From positions 1-6,741 of the forward strand of contig JAKAPO010000132.1 in the NCBI GenBank assembly GCA_021807065.1: DNA of 6,741 bases, in the 5' to 3' direction. Positions 1 to 5,124 of the stretch are shown one piece after another. Numbering within the stretch: the first letter of the stretch is position 1; each line of letters begins with the position of its first letter. The notes below the pieces were generated by a model. That model saw nothing but the letters and a program-made list of their open reading frames with translations, was not told where the DNA came from and did no database searches. The DNA is from a bacterium. GTDB taxonomy: Bacteria; Vulcanimicrobiota; Vulcanimicrobiia; Vulcanimicrobiales; Vulcanimicrobiaceae. The translations under genes and the position numbers were made by a program.

Positions 1-364
1 CGGCGCGCTCCGGCCTGTAGCCGGTTCTCCCTTCGGTCCTGGTAACGGTCCTCATGGAGTGGCGGTCGATCCCACCGGCAAGTTCGCCTACGTTGCGAAC
101 TACAATTCCAACGACGTCTCGGCCTACACGATCAACGCGACGACCGGCGCGCTCACGCCGGTTGCGGGCTCCCCCTTCGCCGCTGGGAGCCTTCCTACTG
201 GAGTAGCGGTCGATCCTACCGGCAAGTTCGCCTATGTTACGAATCATGGTTCCGTCAACGTTTCTGCCTACACGATCAACGCGGCGACCGGCGCGCTCAC
301 GCCGGTTGCGGGCTCCCCCTTCGCCGCTGGGAGCGCGCCTGAGGGAGTGGCGCTCGGGAGATAA
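1..364 (+). CDS. YVTN/lactonase-type beta-propeller protein, 3' end (5' partial)
   Basis: The reading frame is open from base 2 to the TAA at 362-364, so the gene begins outside the window; the GTG at 59 is only an internal valine. The product shows repeats of about 48 residues, each with VAVDPTGKFAYV, a variable loop, VSAYTIN, a TGAL turn and TPVAGSPFAAGS. This is the signature of YVTN/lactonase-like beta-propellers, usually secreted or surface proteins built from many such blades; catalytic activity cannot be inferred from the repeats. Two full units and the tail of an earlier one are visible. A further unit starts at 347 with Val-Ala, then departs from the consensus (LGR, stop), so the protein ends just after entering a new blade. 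This may be a genuine C-terminus or a truncation at the junction with the Cas1 remnants just downstream, which converge on it. Confidence 0.8.
   Translation, partial: GALRPVAGSPFGPGNGPHGVAVDPTGKFAYVANYNSNDVSAYTINATTGALTPVAGSPFAAGSLPTGVAVDPTGKFAYVTNHGSVNVSAYTINAATGALTPVAGSPFAAGSAPEGVALGR
59..346 (+). repeat. Two tandem 144-base propeller-blade repeats
   Basis: Unit 1 is 59-202 and unit 2 is 203-346, in frame, 48 codons each. The 66-base stretch at 125-190 matches 269-334 with a single A/G difference, while the loop codons at about 101-124 and 245-268 differ more. Near identity at DNA level, including synonymous positions, indicates recent duplication or gene conversion between blades rather than protein-level selection alone. 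Confidence 0.85.
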
Positions 365-477
365 AGCCATAACGCCTGAATACCGCGCCGTCCGAGGCTG
401 ATACCGAAGACGGGCGAGGATCGGATCGAAAGACATCGCGCGTTTACGTCCTTTTCCCGCCTCGACATGGCGCATCC

Positions 478-634
478 GTTTAGGTGCTGGCCTTTGATCT
501 TGCGCTCGGTGAGATCGCACGCGAGCGTAATCGCCAAGGCCGTTCGTTCCTGCAAGTGCCTGGGCATGCGGAACCGGCAGGCCCTCATAGCCGAAGGGTG
601 CGGACTGAGCCGGGACCTCGCCGTTGCCGATGAA
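478..634 (-). pseudogene. Cas1-like internal remnant, copy 2 (frameshifted)
   Basis: Directly downstream of copy 1 on the minus strand, a second Cas1-like segment begins again at an earlier position of the family alignment. One frame reads IGNGEVPAQSAPFGYEGLPV, then HAQALAGTNGL. Around 535-541 the match jumps frame and resumes as ALAITLACDLTERKIKGQ. These two parts correspond in order to IGSDGDLLMHTVPFAYGGHP, RRAQALALTNGL and ARDLIGRKLAGQ of the ORF at 4285-5055. The piece lacks both the beginning and the catalytic part of Cas1 and carries at least one frameshift, so it cannot be functional. It is diverged from copy 1 at protein level and more likely comes from a paralog than from a fresh duplication. 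Homology ends at KGQ, near base 487. Confidence 0.6.
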
Positions 635-675
635 TCACAGCGACTCAACAGCGACCTTCGATCAAGGCAGTTGCA

Positions 676-1099
676 TCGCTGGCCGTCGAGTTTGCGTGCT
701 ATGAGATCACGCGCGATCGCCACGTGGAGCCCACTCGTGACCGCGAGCGCTTGCGCGCGCCGTATCGGGAGGCCTTCATACGCGTACGGGTGCGAGGTCG
801 TGAGGATGGCGCCATCGGGTGCGAGGTGCACGAACGCCGCACCGATCGCCCGAAGCCATGCGAGCGAATCCAGCGTGAGTGATCCCGTCTTTCCGAGCAG
901 CACGATGCGTTCGAGCCGGGATGATTCCGACCCGGAGCCGGCGCGATCGAGCACGATCGAGCGCCGGTGCGGGCCGATTCCGTCTTCGACGTGGAGCTTG
1001 CCGTAGAGCACGCGCAGGGTAATGCCGTAGCGGTCGACGACGAGCACGCCGGCGCGGACTTCTAGAGGCGGGTAGGGAGTTGCTCAGCGGAAGAGGCAT
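676..1099 (-). pseudogene. Cas1-like N-terminal remnant, copy 1
   Basis: Read on the minus strand, this encodes PPLEVRAGVL, then GIGPHRRSIVLDR, LERIVLLGKTGSLTLDSLAWL, an IGAAFVHL strand, YEGLPIRRAQALA and ARDLIARKLDGQR. It aligns segment by segment with the longer Cas1-like ORF at 4285-5055 and with general Cas1 features (a conserved VVLG-x-G-xx(S/T)LE-type helix and the RRAQ helix). Cas1 family proteins are metal-dependent DNA integrases or nucleases. Here homology stops after GQR, well before the catalytic Glu, His and Asp. The ATG at 1099 is in a different frame from the Cas1 match, and an in-frame TGA lies just upstream of PPLEV. The GTG at 1047 would start inside the domain. I read it as a 5'-frameshifted, 3'-truncated pseudogene. 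An open frame continues to 268, but its tail is not Cas1-like. Confidence 0.72.
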
Positions 1100-1283
1100 T
1101 GACTACCCGGCGAAATCGCAGCGGGCTGATCTTACCTTTAAGAGAGCCAGCCGCGTCACGGCTGAACCCGAAGCGCTTTCGTTGTTAGGCGACCAGTGAG
1201 CGAGAAACTCAACCTAACCGCGGGAGCGCGCATCGCGCAAGAACACGCACGATTGTGCTTAGAGCTTGGACCGCGTGCAATTT

Positions 1284-1784
1284 TCAGCGATCCGGAACGG
1301 AGGGGTCGAGCGTTACGATCGATCGCTCGTGTCCGCCTGGGCCCTGCATCCAGACGTTCAGACGCTGACCTCTGCCGACAAGGCACAGCAGACGATCGTT
1401 TGTGAGACGACACCATTTTGCAGTACCTCGTGACACCGAGTGGGGATCGAAGTAAGAAATCGTTCCTGAAAAGGAAAACACGCCTGGAGCAACCTCCGTG
1501 CGCTTCCCGATGAGGTCTGCATCGGACGCAAGCTTAAGGCCACGCGGCGGAGGATGTCTGACGATGAACGCTTGCCCTCGTTTCAGATGGGCGTGCTGAG
1601 TCTGGGCCAGCGTGTCGAAGATCGGTACCGAAACGTAGTGTCCGTTCTCAATGATCCTCCCGTACGCTATTCGCGAGTTCGTTGTTTTCGGAACAGCCTT
1701 GCCGTGGCACGATCCGAGCGGGGCCACGAGCATCAAGACGACGACCGCTTTGACGGTGCAGCTTCTCGAGAACGTGCAAGACAT
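1284..1784 (-). CDS. Putative small lipoprotein of unknown function
   Basis: A 166-residue protein starts at ATG 1784-1782, preceded by GGAAGGA on the minus strand (bases 1791-1797) at good spacing, the clearest ribosome binding site in the window. The N-terminus has a basic residue (Lys12), a hydrophobic core VVVLMLVAPL (residues 14-23) and LGSC with Cys26, which fits a lipobox, so export and lipid anchoring are likely. The mature part (27-166) contains GQAFIVRHPPPRGLKL, an Asp-rich turn, VFSFSGTISYFDP and a tail with two cysteines (CRLTNDRLLCL) that could form a disulfide. I do not recognise a family. Its neighbours on the same strand are a broken gene upstream and Cas1 debris downstream, so it is probably transcribed alone. 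Confidence 0.6.
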   Translation of the reverse strand: MSCTFSRSCTVKAVVVLMLVAPLGSCHGKAVPKTTNSRIAYGRIIENGHYVSVPIFDTLAQTQHAHLKRGQAFIVRHPPPRGLKLASDADLIGKRTEVAPGVFSFSGTISYFDPHSVSRGTAKWCRLTNDRLLCLVGRGQRLNVWMQGPGGHERSIVTLDPSVPDR

Positions 1785-1790
1785 AAGTCT

Positions 1791-1797
1791 TCCTTCC
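1791..1797 (-). promoter_or_regulatory. Ribosome binding site of the lipoprotein gene
   Basis: The minus strand reads GGAAGGA here, about seven bases before the ATG at 1784. It supports the chosen start and argues that the 166-residue frame is a translated gene rather than a chance ORF. Confidence 0.6.
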
Positions 1798-1819
1798 CGA
1801 CGGGAGAATGCGAGCGCAA

Positions 1820-1844
1820 GCCGGTGTTTTCCATTTGAACCGGC
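1820..1844. promoter_or_regulatory. Possible operator: 6-bp inverted repeat upstream of the lipoprotein gene
   Basis: GCCGGT at 1820-1825 and ACCGGC at 1839-1844 are exact inverted copies separated by a 13-base AT-rich spacer. The element lies 36-60 bases upstream of the lipoprotein start, a usual position for a regulator site. It could also be a chance palindrome in GC-rich DNA. Confidence 0.2.
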
Positions 1845-1902
1845 ATTCCCTATATGGTCGTCCTTTTTCTAGCGGATGCCGCACGATTCCGGCCGCTTTC
1901 GG

Positions 1903-2616
1903 TCAGTGAGGTTGGGGTTGGGCGATGGGAATTGGTGTTTTCTTAAGAGGTCTCGACGAGAATTTGTAGTGGTTGTAATCGATCTCCACGGTTTCCCGTG
2001 CCCAGAAGAACCAACCATTTCCTGACACTGTCTCGCGAATCCGCGACGGTGCTGTGTACTGCCCTATGGTGGAATAGCGAAGCTCGAGACTAGCCGTGGC
2101 ATTCGAATCGGCGAAGTCGCCGCTCACGTCAGAACCGGCAAATGCGTTTTCCAGAGCTCGGGGCCGAAACGTAAGGGGTCTGCGTAGAGCGTCGTGATAC
2201 CGCTGTGACTGCTACATAGGGAGTGCAGCTCGAAGCGCCGCACAGACCGACCATTCCAGCGCGCGGTATCCTCATGTTCGGGCGCGTAGCAACTCGCCTT
2301 AAAAAAAGAACGGCGAGGTCTTGGCGAACGGGTCCGCGTTACGTAGATCCCTGACGTCACCATCCTCGTCCAGGAGTTCGCTCTTAACGATAGCCTCAGG
2401 TGACGTGCGCACCCAGATACGTTGTGAAATGCGGCCCCGTAGAGCGAGACCGCGCTCGAACCCATGTTCAACGAATGATATGTAGGCTGGAAGCTGCGAC
2501 CGGCTCAAGCGTTGGACAACGCGAGCGTAATCTGCGGGAAGCATACCGTACTTACCTGGTCGGTCCATCTCAAGTTTCGCGTACCGCGAGAAAAGGGCCT
2601 CGCTTGGGTGGCTTTC
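1903..2616 (-). pseudogene. Broken gene, unknown family, at least two frameshifts
   Basis: On the minus strand one protein can be followed through three frames. It opens after an in-frame TGA at 2619-2617 with no start codon before ATG 2568, and reads YAKLEMDRPGKYG, LPAYISFVEHGFERG, RISQRIWVRTSP and DVRDLRNADPFAKTSPFF. It then meets TAA at a run of seven T (bases 2301-2307 are A on the plus strand). Skipping one base continues as FKASCYAPEHEDTARWNG, VRRFELHSLC, GITTLYADPLRFGPELW, and near 2140-2160 a second shift is needed to continue as ALENAFAGSDVSGDF, LELRYSTIG, NGWFFWARETVEIDYNHYKF up to the stop at 1903. The combined product, about 235 residues, resembles an exported protein body, but no signal peptide is visible, so the 5' end also seems lost. 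Homopolymer sequencing error could explain one shift but hardly the whole pattern. The family is not recognised. Confidence 0.55.
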
Positions 2617-2677
2617 TCACACGAAACGCACTTCGGCTAATACCCCAATTGTCGAAACACACTGCCGTCCGTCGTCG

Positions 2678-2683
2678 TATAGT
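2678..2683 (+). promoter_or_regulatory. Candidate -10 element of the DUF5694-like gene
   Basis: TATAGT matches the -10 consensus at five of six positions and ends four bases before the ATG at 2688. No convincing -35 box lies 16-18 bases upstream and no Shine-Dalgarno sequence precedes the ATG. That fits a leaderless or nearly leaderless transcript, though the spacing is slightly short. Confidence 0.3.
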
Positions 2684-2687
2684 GAGC

Positions 2688-3518
2688 ATGAGAAGGCGCA
2701 TTCTTACGGTAGTGTGGGCTGCGAGTTCAATGGCACTCATCGTTCTCGGGCGCGGGCCGCTAGCACGAGCCGCCGTGTCTGTCCGGCCACAGGTCATGAT
2801 CCTTGGCGTCTCGCATTTCGCGGCGCGGCGCGATATCCACAATAACGCGTTCCAAAATAGTCCGCTCTCGCCCGAGCGTCAGGCGCAAGTCGCCGATATC
2901 GTCCGCCGCTTGGTGAGCTTCCACCCCACGAAGGTGCTCATCGAGCAGCCGATGGGCGACCGCGCGATAGAGCAACAGTATCGTGAGTATCTCGCTGGCC
3001 ATTTCACGCTTGGGACGAATGAGGTCTACCAGTTCGGATTCAGGATCGCCGCGGCCTCACGCAATCCGTCAATCTATCCAATCGATACGTGGGGCCCTGC
3101 GCTCATCGACGACAAGAGCGCGGAGGGCAAGCGCGTCGATCTTTTTCTAACGACTCATTTCACAACTGTGAATGATCCCACGTCAACGCGCTTCGAGGAG
3201 CGCTCCGACGCGCTAGAGCGAAACGGAACCTACTTACAGTTGTTGCAGTACCTCAACACCGATGCGGCGATCCGGGCTAACGCCGCTTGGTACAGCGTTT
3301 TTGACGGTGTCGGACGCAAGGCCGATGACGCTGGCGCGGCGTATGTCGCGCAGTGGTACGCGAGAAATTGCTATATCTGGTCGAACATCTTGAGCGTTAT
3401 TCGACCGGGCGACCGCGTTATTGTCATGATGGGCCAAGGGCACGAGTACCTGCTGCGCGAGTTCGCCCGCCTCGATCCCTACCTCATATATATCGACCCA
3501 CTTGAGTATCTCAAGTGA
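2688..3518 (+). CDS. Exported DUF5694-like protein (TraB/ChaN-like fold)
   Basis: I place the start at ATG 2688, giving 276 residues, because it begins a good signal peptide: a basic start (MRRR), a hydrophobic stretch at 5-20 and ARAA before a likely cleavage near residue 29. The open frame extends upstream to 2400, but that part overlaps the opposite-strand broken gene and looks non-coding. The mature part shows VMILGVSHF (36-44), TKVLIEQP (81-88), NEVYQFGFRIA (111-121), YPID (130-133) and a final GDRVIVMMGQGHEYLLREF (241-259). The order of a G-xx-H strand, a buried Glu and a late GQGH motif is what I recall for DUF5694 and the wider TraB/ChaN/EreA-like superfamily, where His and Glu form a putative active site (His43, Glu86, His252 here). 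The substrate is unknown. It probably acts outside the cytoplasm, and it is intact. Confidence 0.72.
   Translation: MRRRILTVVWAASSMALIVLGRGPLARAAVSVRPQVMILGVSHFAARRDIHNNAFQNSPLSPERQAQVADIVRRLVSFHPTKVLIEQPMGDRAIEQQYREYLAGHFTLGTNEVYQFGFRIAAASRNPSIYPIDTWGPALIDDKSAEGKRVDLFLTTHFTTVNDPTSTRFEERSDALERNGTYLQLLQYLNTDAAIRANAAWYSVFDGVGRKADDAGAAYVAQWYARNCYIWSNILSVIRPGDRVIVMMGQGHEYLLREFARLDPYLIYIDPLEYLK
3499..3517. repeat. Perfect 8-bp palindrome over the stop codon of the DUF5694-like gene
   Basis: CACTTGAG at 3499-3506 and CTCAAGTG at 3510-3517 are perfect inverted copies around a 3-base loop (TAT); the TGA stop begins at 3516. There is no T-tract after it, so it is not a standard intrinsic terminator. 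It sits only about a dozen bases before the start of the Cas1 C-terminal block and may mark a recombination point or a weak 3' hairpin. Confidence 0.4.
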
Positions 3519-3529
3519 AGTGAAAGGCA

Positions 3530-3739
3530 ATGCAGCACGGCCTACAGCCAGATCCGTCCTGCACGAACCATGCATCGCCCGATGCGCCGGAAAGCGCACT
3601 CACACTGCCGCACTGGCGTACGCTCATGGCGCCTGTGGTCGCGGACCTCGCACAAGCATTCCGCGCCGCGCTCACGGAAGGCACGGGTACGCGCGCGCAC
3701 CGTATGCACCAGGGCCTTTCGCGTGCGAAACGCACGTAG
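3530..3739 (+). pseudogene. Cas1-like C-terminal helical segment, cut off by a TAG
   Basis: This frame opens at ATG 3530, just after an in-frame TGA at 3521, and ends at TAG 3737-3739. The segment LPHWRTLMAPVVADLAQAF resembles the last helices of Cas1, which follow the catalytic region. After the TAG the same frame continues directly as AAPSPLSTTPRTAPRPKP and into the zinc-ribbon/HTH ORF at 3755. I therefore read 3530-4276 as one former C-terminal half of a Cas1-like protein interrupted by a single nonsense codon. The preceding catalytic part is absent: the sequence upstream is the DUF5694-like gene. An alternative is a genuine 69-residue peptide, which I think unlikely because no ribosome binding site is evident. 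Confidence 0.45.
3722..3736. repeat. 6-bp hairpin immediately before the TAG
   Basis: CGTGCG (3722-3727), AAA loop, CGCACG (3731-3736), directly followed by TAG at 3737. In Arg/Ala-rich GC-rich coding DNA such short hairpins can arise by chance, so functional meaning is doubtful. Confidence 0.3.
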
Positions 3740-3754
3740 GCGGCGCCGTCACCA

Positions 3755-4276
3755 TTGAGTACCACGCCTCGCACCGCGCCACGGCCGAAGCCGTACGCAA
3801 GCAAAGCATGGGGTGCGCCACGCCCGGAGCCCCTCGCACTCGTGCCTGCGCCATGCGCGTCGTGCGGCGCGCCCGTGCGCAAGCGCCGGCGCCGGTACTG
3901 CGAGGCATGCTTGCCGCAGGCGCGCAAAGAGCGCGGCCTTCGCGCCATTGCCATAGCGCGCAAAGCCCTCGCAGCACAGGCCGCCGCGGGCGAAGACCCT
4001 CGCAGCGCCTCGCACACGAACGCCAAGCGCAGCGCGGCCATAGCCGAGGCCCATCGCCAGAACCGCGAATGGCGCCGCGCGCATGGCAAGGCCCAAGGCC
4101 GCGATCACGCGTGGTTCCTGCGCGAGATCGCGCCGAAGCTCGAAGCCTTCTCGCTCTCGGAGCTCGCGGAAGCGACGGGGCTAAGCCTTGCAGCGTGCTC
4201 GCGCTTCCGCGCAGGGGCTCGCGTTCCGCACCCGAGGCATTGGGAAGCGATTATGCGACTTACGCAGAAAAGATAA
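3755..4276 (+). CDS. C4 zinc-ribbon plus helix-turn-helix protein, likely the detached C-terminal tail of a Cas1-like protein
   Basis: The 173-residue ORF begins with TTG at 3755 without a strong ribosome binding site. The N-terminus is Pro/Ala-rich linker. A C4 zinc ribbon follows: CASCGAPVRKRRRRYC then EAC, with Cys34, Cys37, Cys49 and Cys52. Residues 54-115 are Ala/Arg-rich and probably helical. Residues 121-163 form an HTH-like unit: FLREIAPKLEAFSLSELAEA, then TGLSLAACSRFRAG, closed by VPHPRHWEA. From memory, standalone Cas1-like proteins, notably in actinobacteria, carry such a C4 ribbon and HTH ending in (V)PHPRHW after the Cas1 domain. The same-frame segment upstream of the TAG at 3737 supports that origin. 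It may still be made as a DNA-binding protein, but a pseudogene remnant is equally possible. A misleading longer frame (3502-4323) overlaps it. Confidence 0.6.
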   Translation: MSTTPRTAPRPKPYASKAWGAPRPEPLALVPAPCASCGAPVRKRRRRYCEACLPQARKERGLRAIAIARKALAAQAAAGEDPRSASHTNAKRSAAIAEAHRQNREWRRAHGKAQGRDHAWFLREIAPKLEAFSLSELAEATGLSLAACSRFRAGARVPHPRHWEAIMRLTQKR

Positions 4277-4284
4277 CCATTCAA

Positions 4285-5055
4285 TCACTGCCTGGAAAGA
4301 ACACGAATGAGCTTGCCTCCTAGCATCGCGGAAGATGGGCAACCGGTCCCGTGCGCGGCACCCGACTGTCCTCTCGATTCCCGAGCGTTCCCGAACGGCG
4401 CACGGCCGGTAAGGACCGATGCGCGTGAATCGTAGCGCATCCAACGCGCCGGTACACGTATAAGGTCTCGGCTTCGCAGGCGTATCGAAACATCCGACCA
4501 CGCGTTCCAATAGATCGCGGCAGCCTTCGCCTCGCACAGCCGCACGGCGTCGGTCGTATCCGCGCTATTGAGCGCCTCGCGCAATCGATCGAATGCGCGT
4601 AAATCGTTAGCGCCTAAACGCACGAGATTGGCACGTTGGCCAGCGAGTTTGCGCCCGATCAGGTCACGTGCGATCGTCACACCGAGGCCGTTGGTGAGTG
4701 CGAGGGCCTGTGCGCGGCGAATCGGGTGCCCGCCATACGCGAATGGGACCGTGTGCATGAGCAAATCGCCGTCGCTGCCGATCTGAACAACCGCCGCGCC
4801 GATCGAGCGACACCAGCCGAGGAACTCCAAACTGATGCTGCCGCTCCGACCGAGCAGCACCACGCGTTCGAGTCTGTTGGAGGCCACGCGATCAACGACG
4901 ATCGAGCGGCGGTGCGGACCAATTCCATCTTGGAGGTGCGCTTTGCCATAGCGCACGAAGCACGAAAGCCCCCATCCGTCGAGAGTGAGGGTGCCGGCGC
5001 GGATTTCCAGTGGTGGTAATGGCGATTGAAATGGTGTAGAGTGTTGCCGTTGCAT
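4285..5055 (-). CDS. Truncated Cas1-like protein (N-terminal domain and first part of the catalytic domain)
   Basis: This 256-residue ORF starts at ATG 5055, with AGAGGA about eleven bases upstream. Residues 13-217 look like Cas1: the N-terminal beta domain PPLEIRAGTL to HLQDGIGPHRR (14-50), LERVVLLGRSGSISLEFLGW (62-81), IGAAVVQIGSDGDLL (85-99), RRAQALALTNGL (113-124), ARDLIGRKLAGQRANL (129-144), CEAKAAAIYWNAW (174-186; Glu175 is at the position of the first Cas1 catalytic acid) and a WMRYDSRASVLTG segment (205-217). Cas1 should then continue with an NP-x-NA-type helix and a stretch holding the catalytic His and Asp. Instead residues 218-256 are unrelated and antisense to the small ORF at 4307. 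Complete Cas1 proteins are usually above 300 residues. Without His and Asp it should be inactive as an integrase. No cas2 or CRISPR accompanies it, so it was probably a standalone Cas1-type gene. Confidence 0.7.
   Translation of the reverse strand: MQRQHSTPFQSPLPPLEIRAGTLTLDGWGLSCFVRYGKAHLQDGIGPHRRSIVVDRVASNRLERVVLLGRSGSISLEFLGWCRSIGAAVVQIGSDGDLLMHTVPFAYGGHPIRRAQALALTNGLGVTIARDLIGRKLAGQRANLVRLGANDLRAFDRLREALNSADTTDAVRLCEAKAAAIYWNAWSDVSIRLRSRDLIRVPARWMRYDSRASVLTGRAPFGNARESRGQSGAAHGTGCPSSAMLGGKLIRVLSRQ
4307..4435 (+). CDS. Possible small ORF, 42 residues, perhaps truncated
   Basis: ATG 4307 is preceded by GGAAAG at 4294-4299 with seven bases of spacing, and lies 30 bases after the zinc-ribbon/HTH stop, as expected for a next gene in the same operon. 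The product begins MSLPPSIAED and contains CAAPDC (Cys16, Cys21) and DSRAFPNGARP. It stops at TAG 4433-4435, in the region where the opposite strand becomes clearly Cas1-coding (from about 4405 upward). It could be the first part of a small Cys-containing protein cut at a rearrangement junction, or a chance frame. No family is recognised. Confidence 0.3.
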   Translation: MSLPPSIAEDGQPVPCAAPDCPLDSRAFPNGARPVRTDARES

Positions 5056-5082
5056 TTGGGAGATAGTCCTCTGATTGCGATG

Positions 5083-5110
5083 CCTCCGGCTCGTTAGCGC
5101 GGGCCGGGGG
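5083..5110 (+). terminator. GC-rich hairpin between the HTH gene and the Cas1-like gene
   Basis: CCTCCGGCTCG (5083-5093) can pair with CGGGCCGGGGG (5100-5110) over a six-base loop, eleven pairs including two U-G pairs if transcribed on the plus strand. On the minus strand those two become A-C mismatches. Only CTTT follows, so as a Rho-independent terminator it is weak, and no plus-strand gene obviously needs it. It may separate transcription of the two minus-strand genes. Confidence 0.25.
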
Positions 5111-5124
5111 CGCCTTTGTGTTAC

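Noticed and set aside
467..1006. Plus-strand open frame of 179 codons
   Set aside because: It is antisense to the Cas1 remnants, rich in Arg/Ser/Cys and without any recognisable motif; a high-GC shadow frame.
268..1047. A 259-codon minus-strand open frame as one intact Cas1 gene
   Set aside because: Only its first part (to about base 676) follows Cas1. It then crosses a junction into copy 2, mostly out of the matching frame, and its end is antisense to the beta-propeller gene.
1148..1164. CAGCCG/CGGCTG hairpin in the 1100-1283 gap as a terminator
   Set aside because: Six pairs only, no T-tract on either strand, and no gene end close enough to need it. I see nothing else in this gap.
1196..1405. 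69-codon plus-strand frame starting MSEKLNLTAG
   Set aside because: No ribosome binding site, and its second half is antisense to the lipoprotein gene; nothing supports translation.
2400..2687. Upstream extension of the DUF5694-like gene to ATG 2400
   Set aside because: The signal peptide begins at 2688, and the extension overlaps coding-like sequence of the broken opposite-strand gene.
3511..4108. Several minus-strand open frames opposite the zinc-ribbon/HTH gene
   Set aside because: Ala/Arg/Cys-rich composition with no motif; they arise from the high-GC codon bias of the plus-strand gene.
3502..4323. Plus-strand open frame of 273 codons
   Set aside because: It overlaps the zinc-ribbon/HTH frame in another phase and is a low-complexity Arg/Ala/Pro sequence; the cysteine and HTH motifs lie in the frame of 3755-4276.
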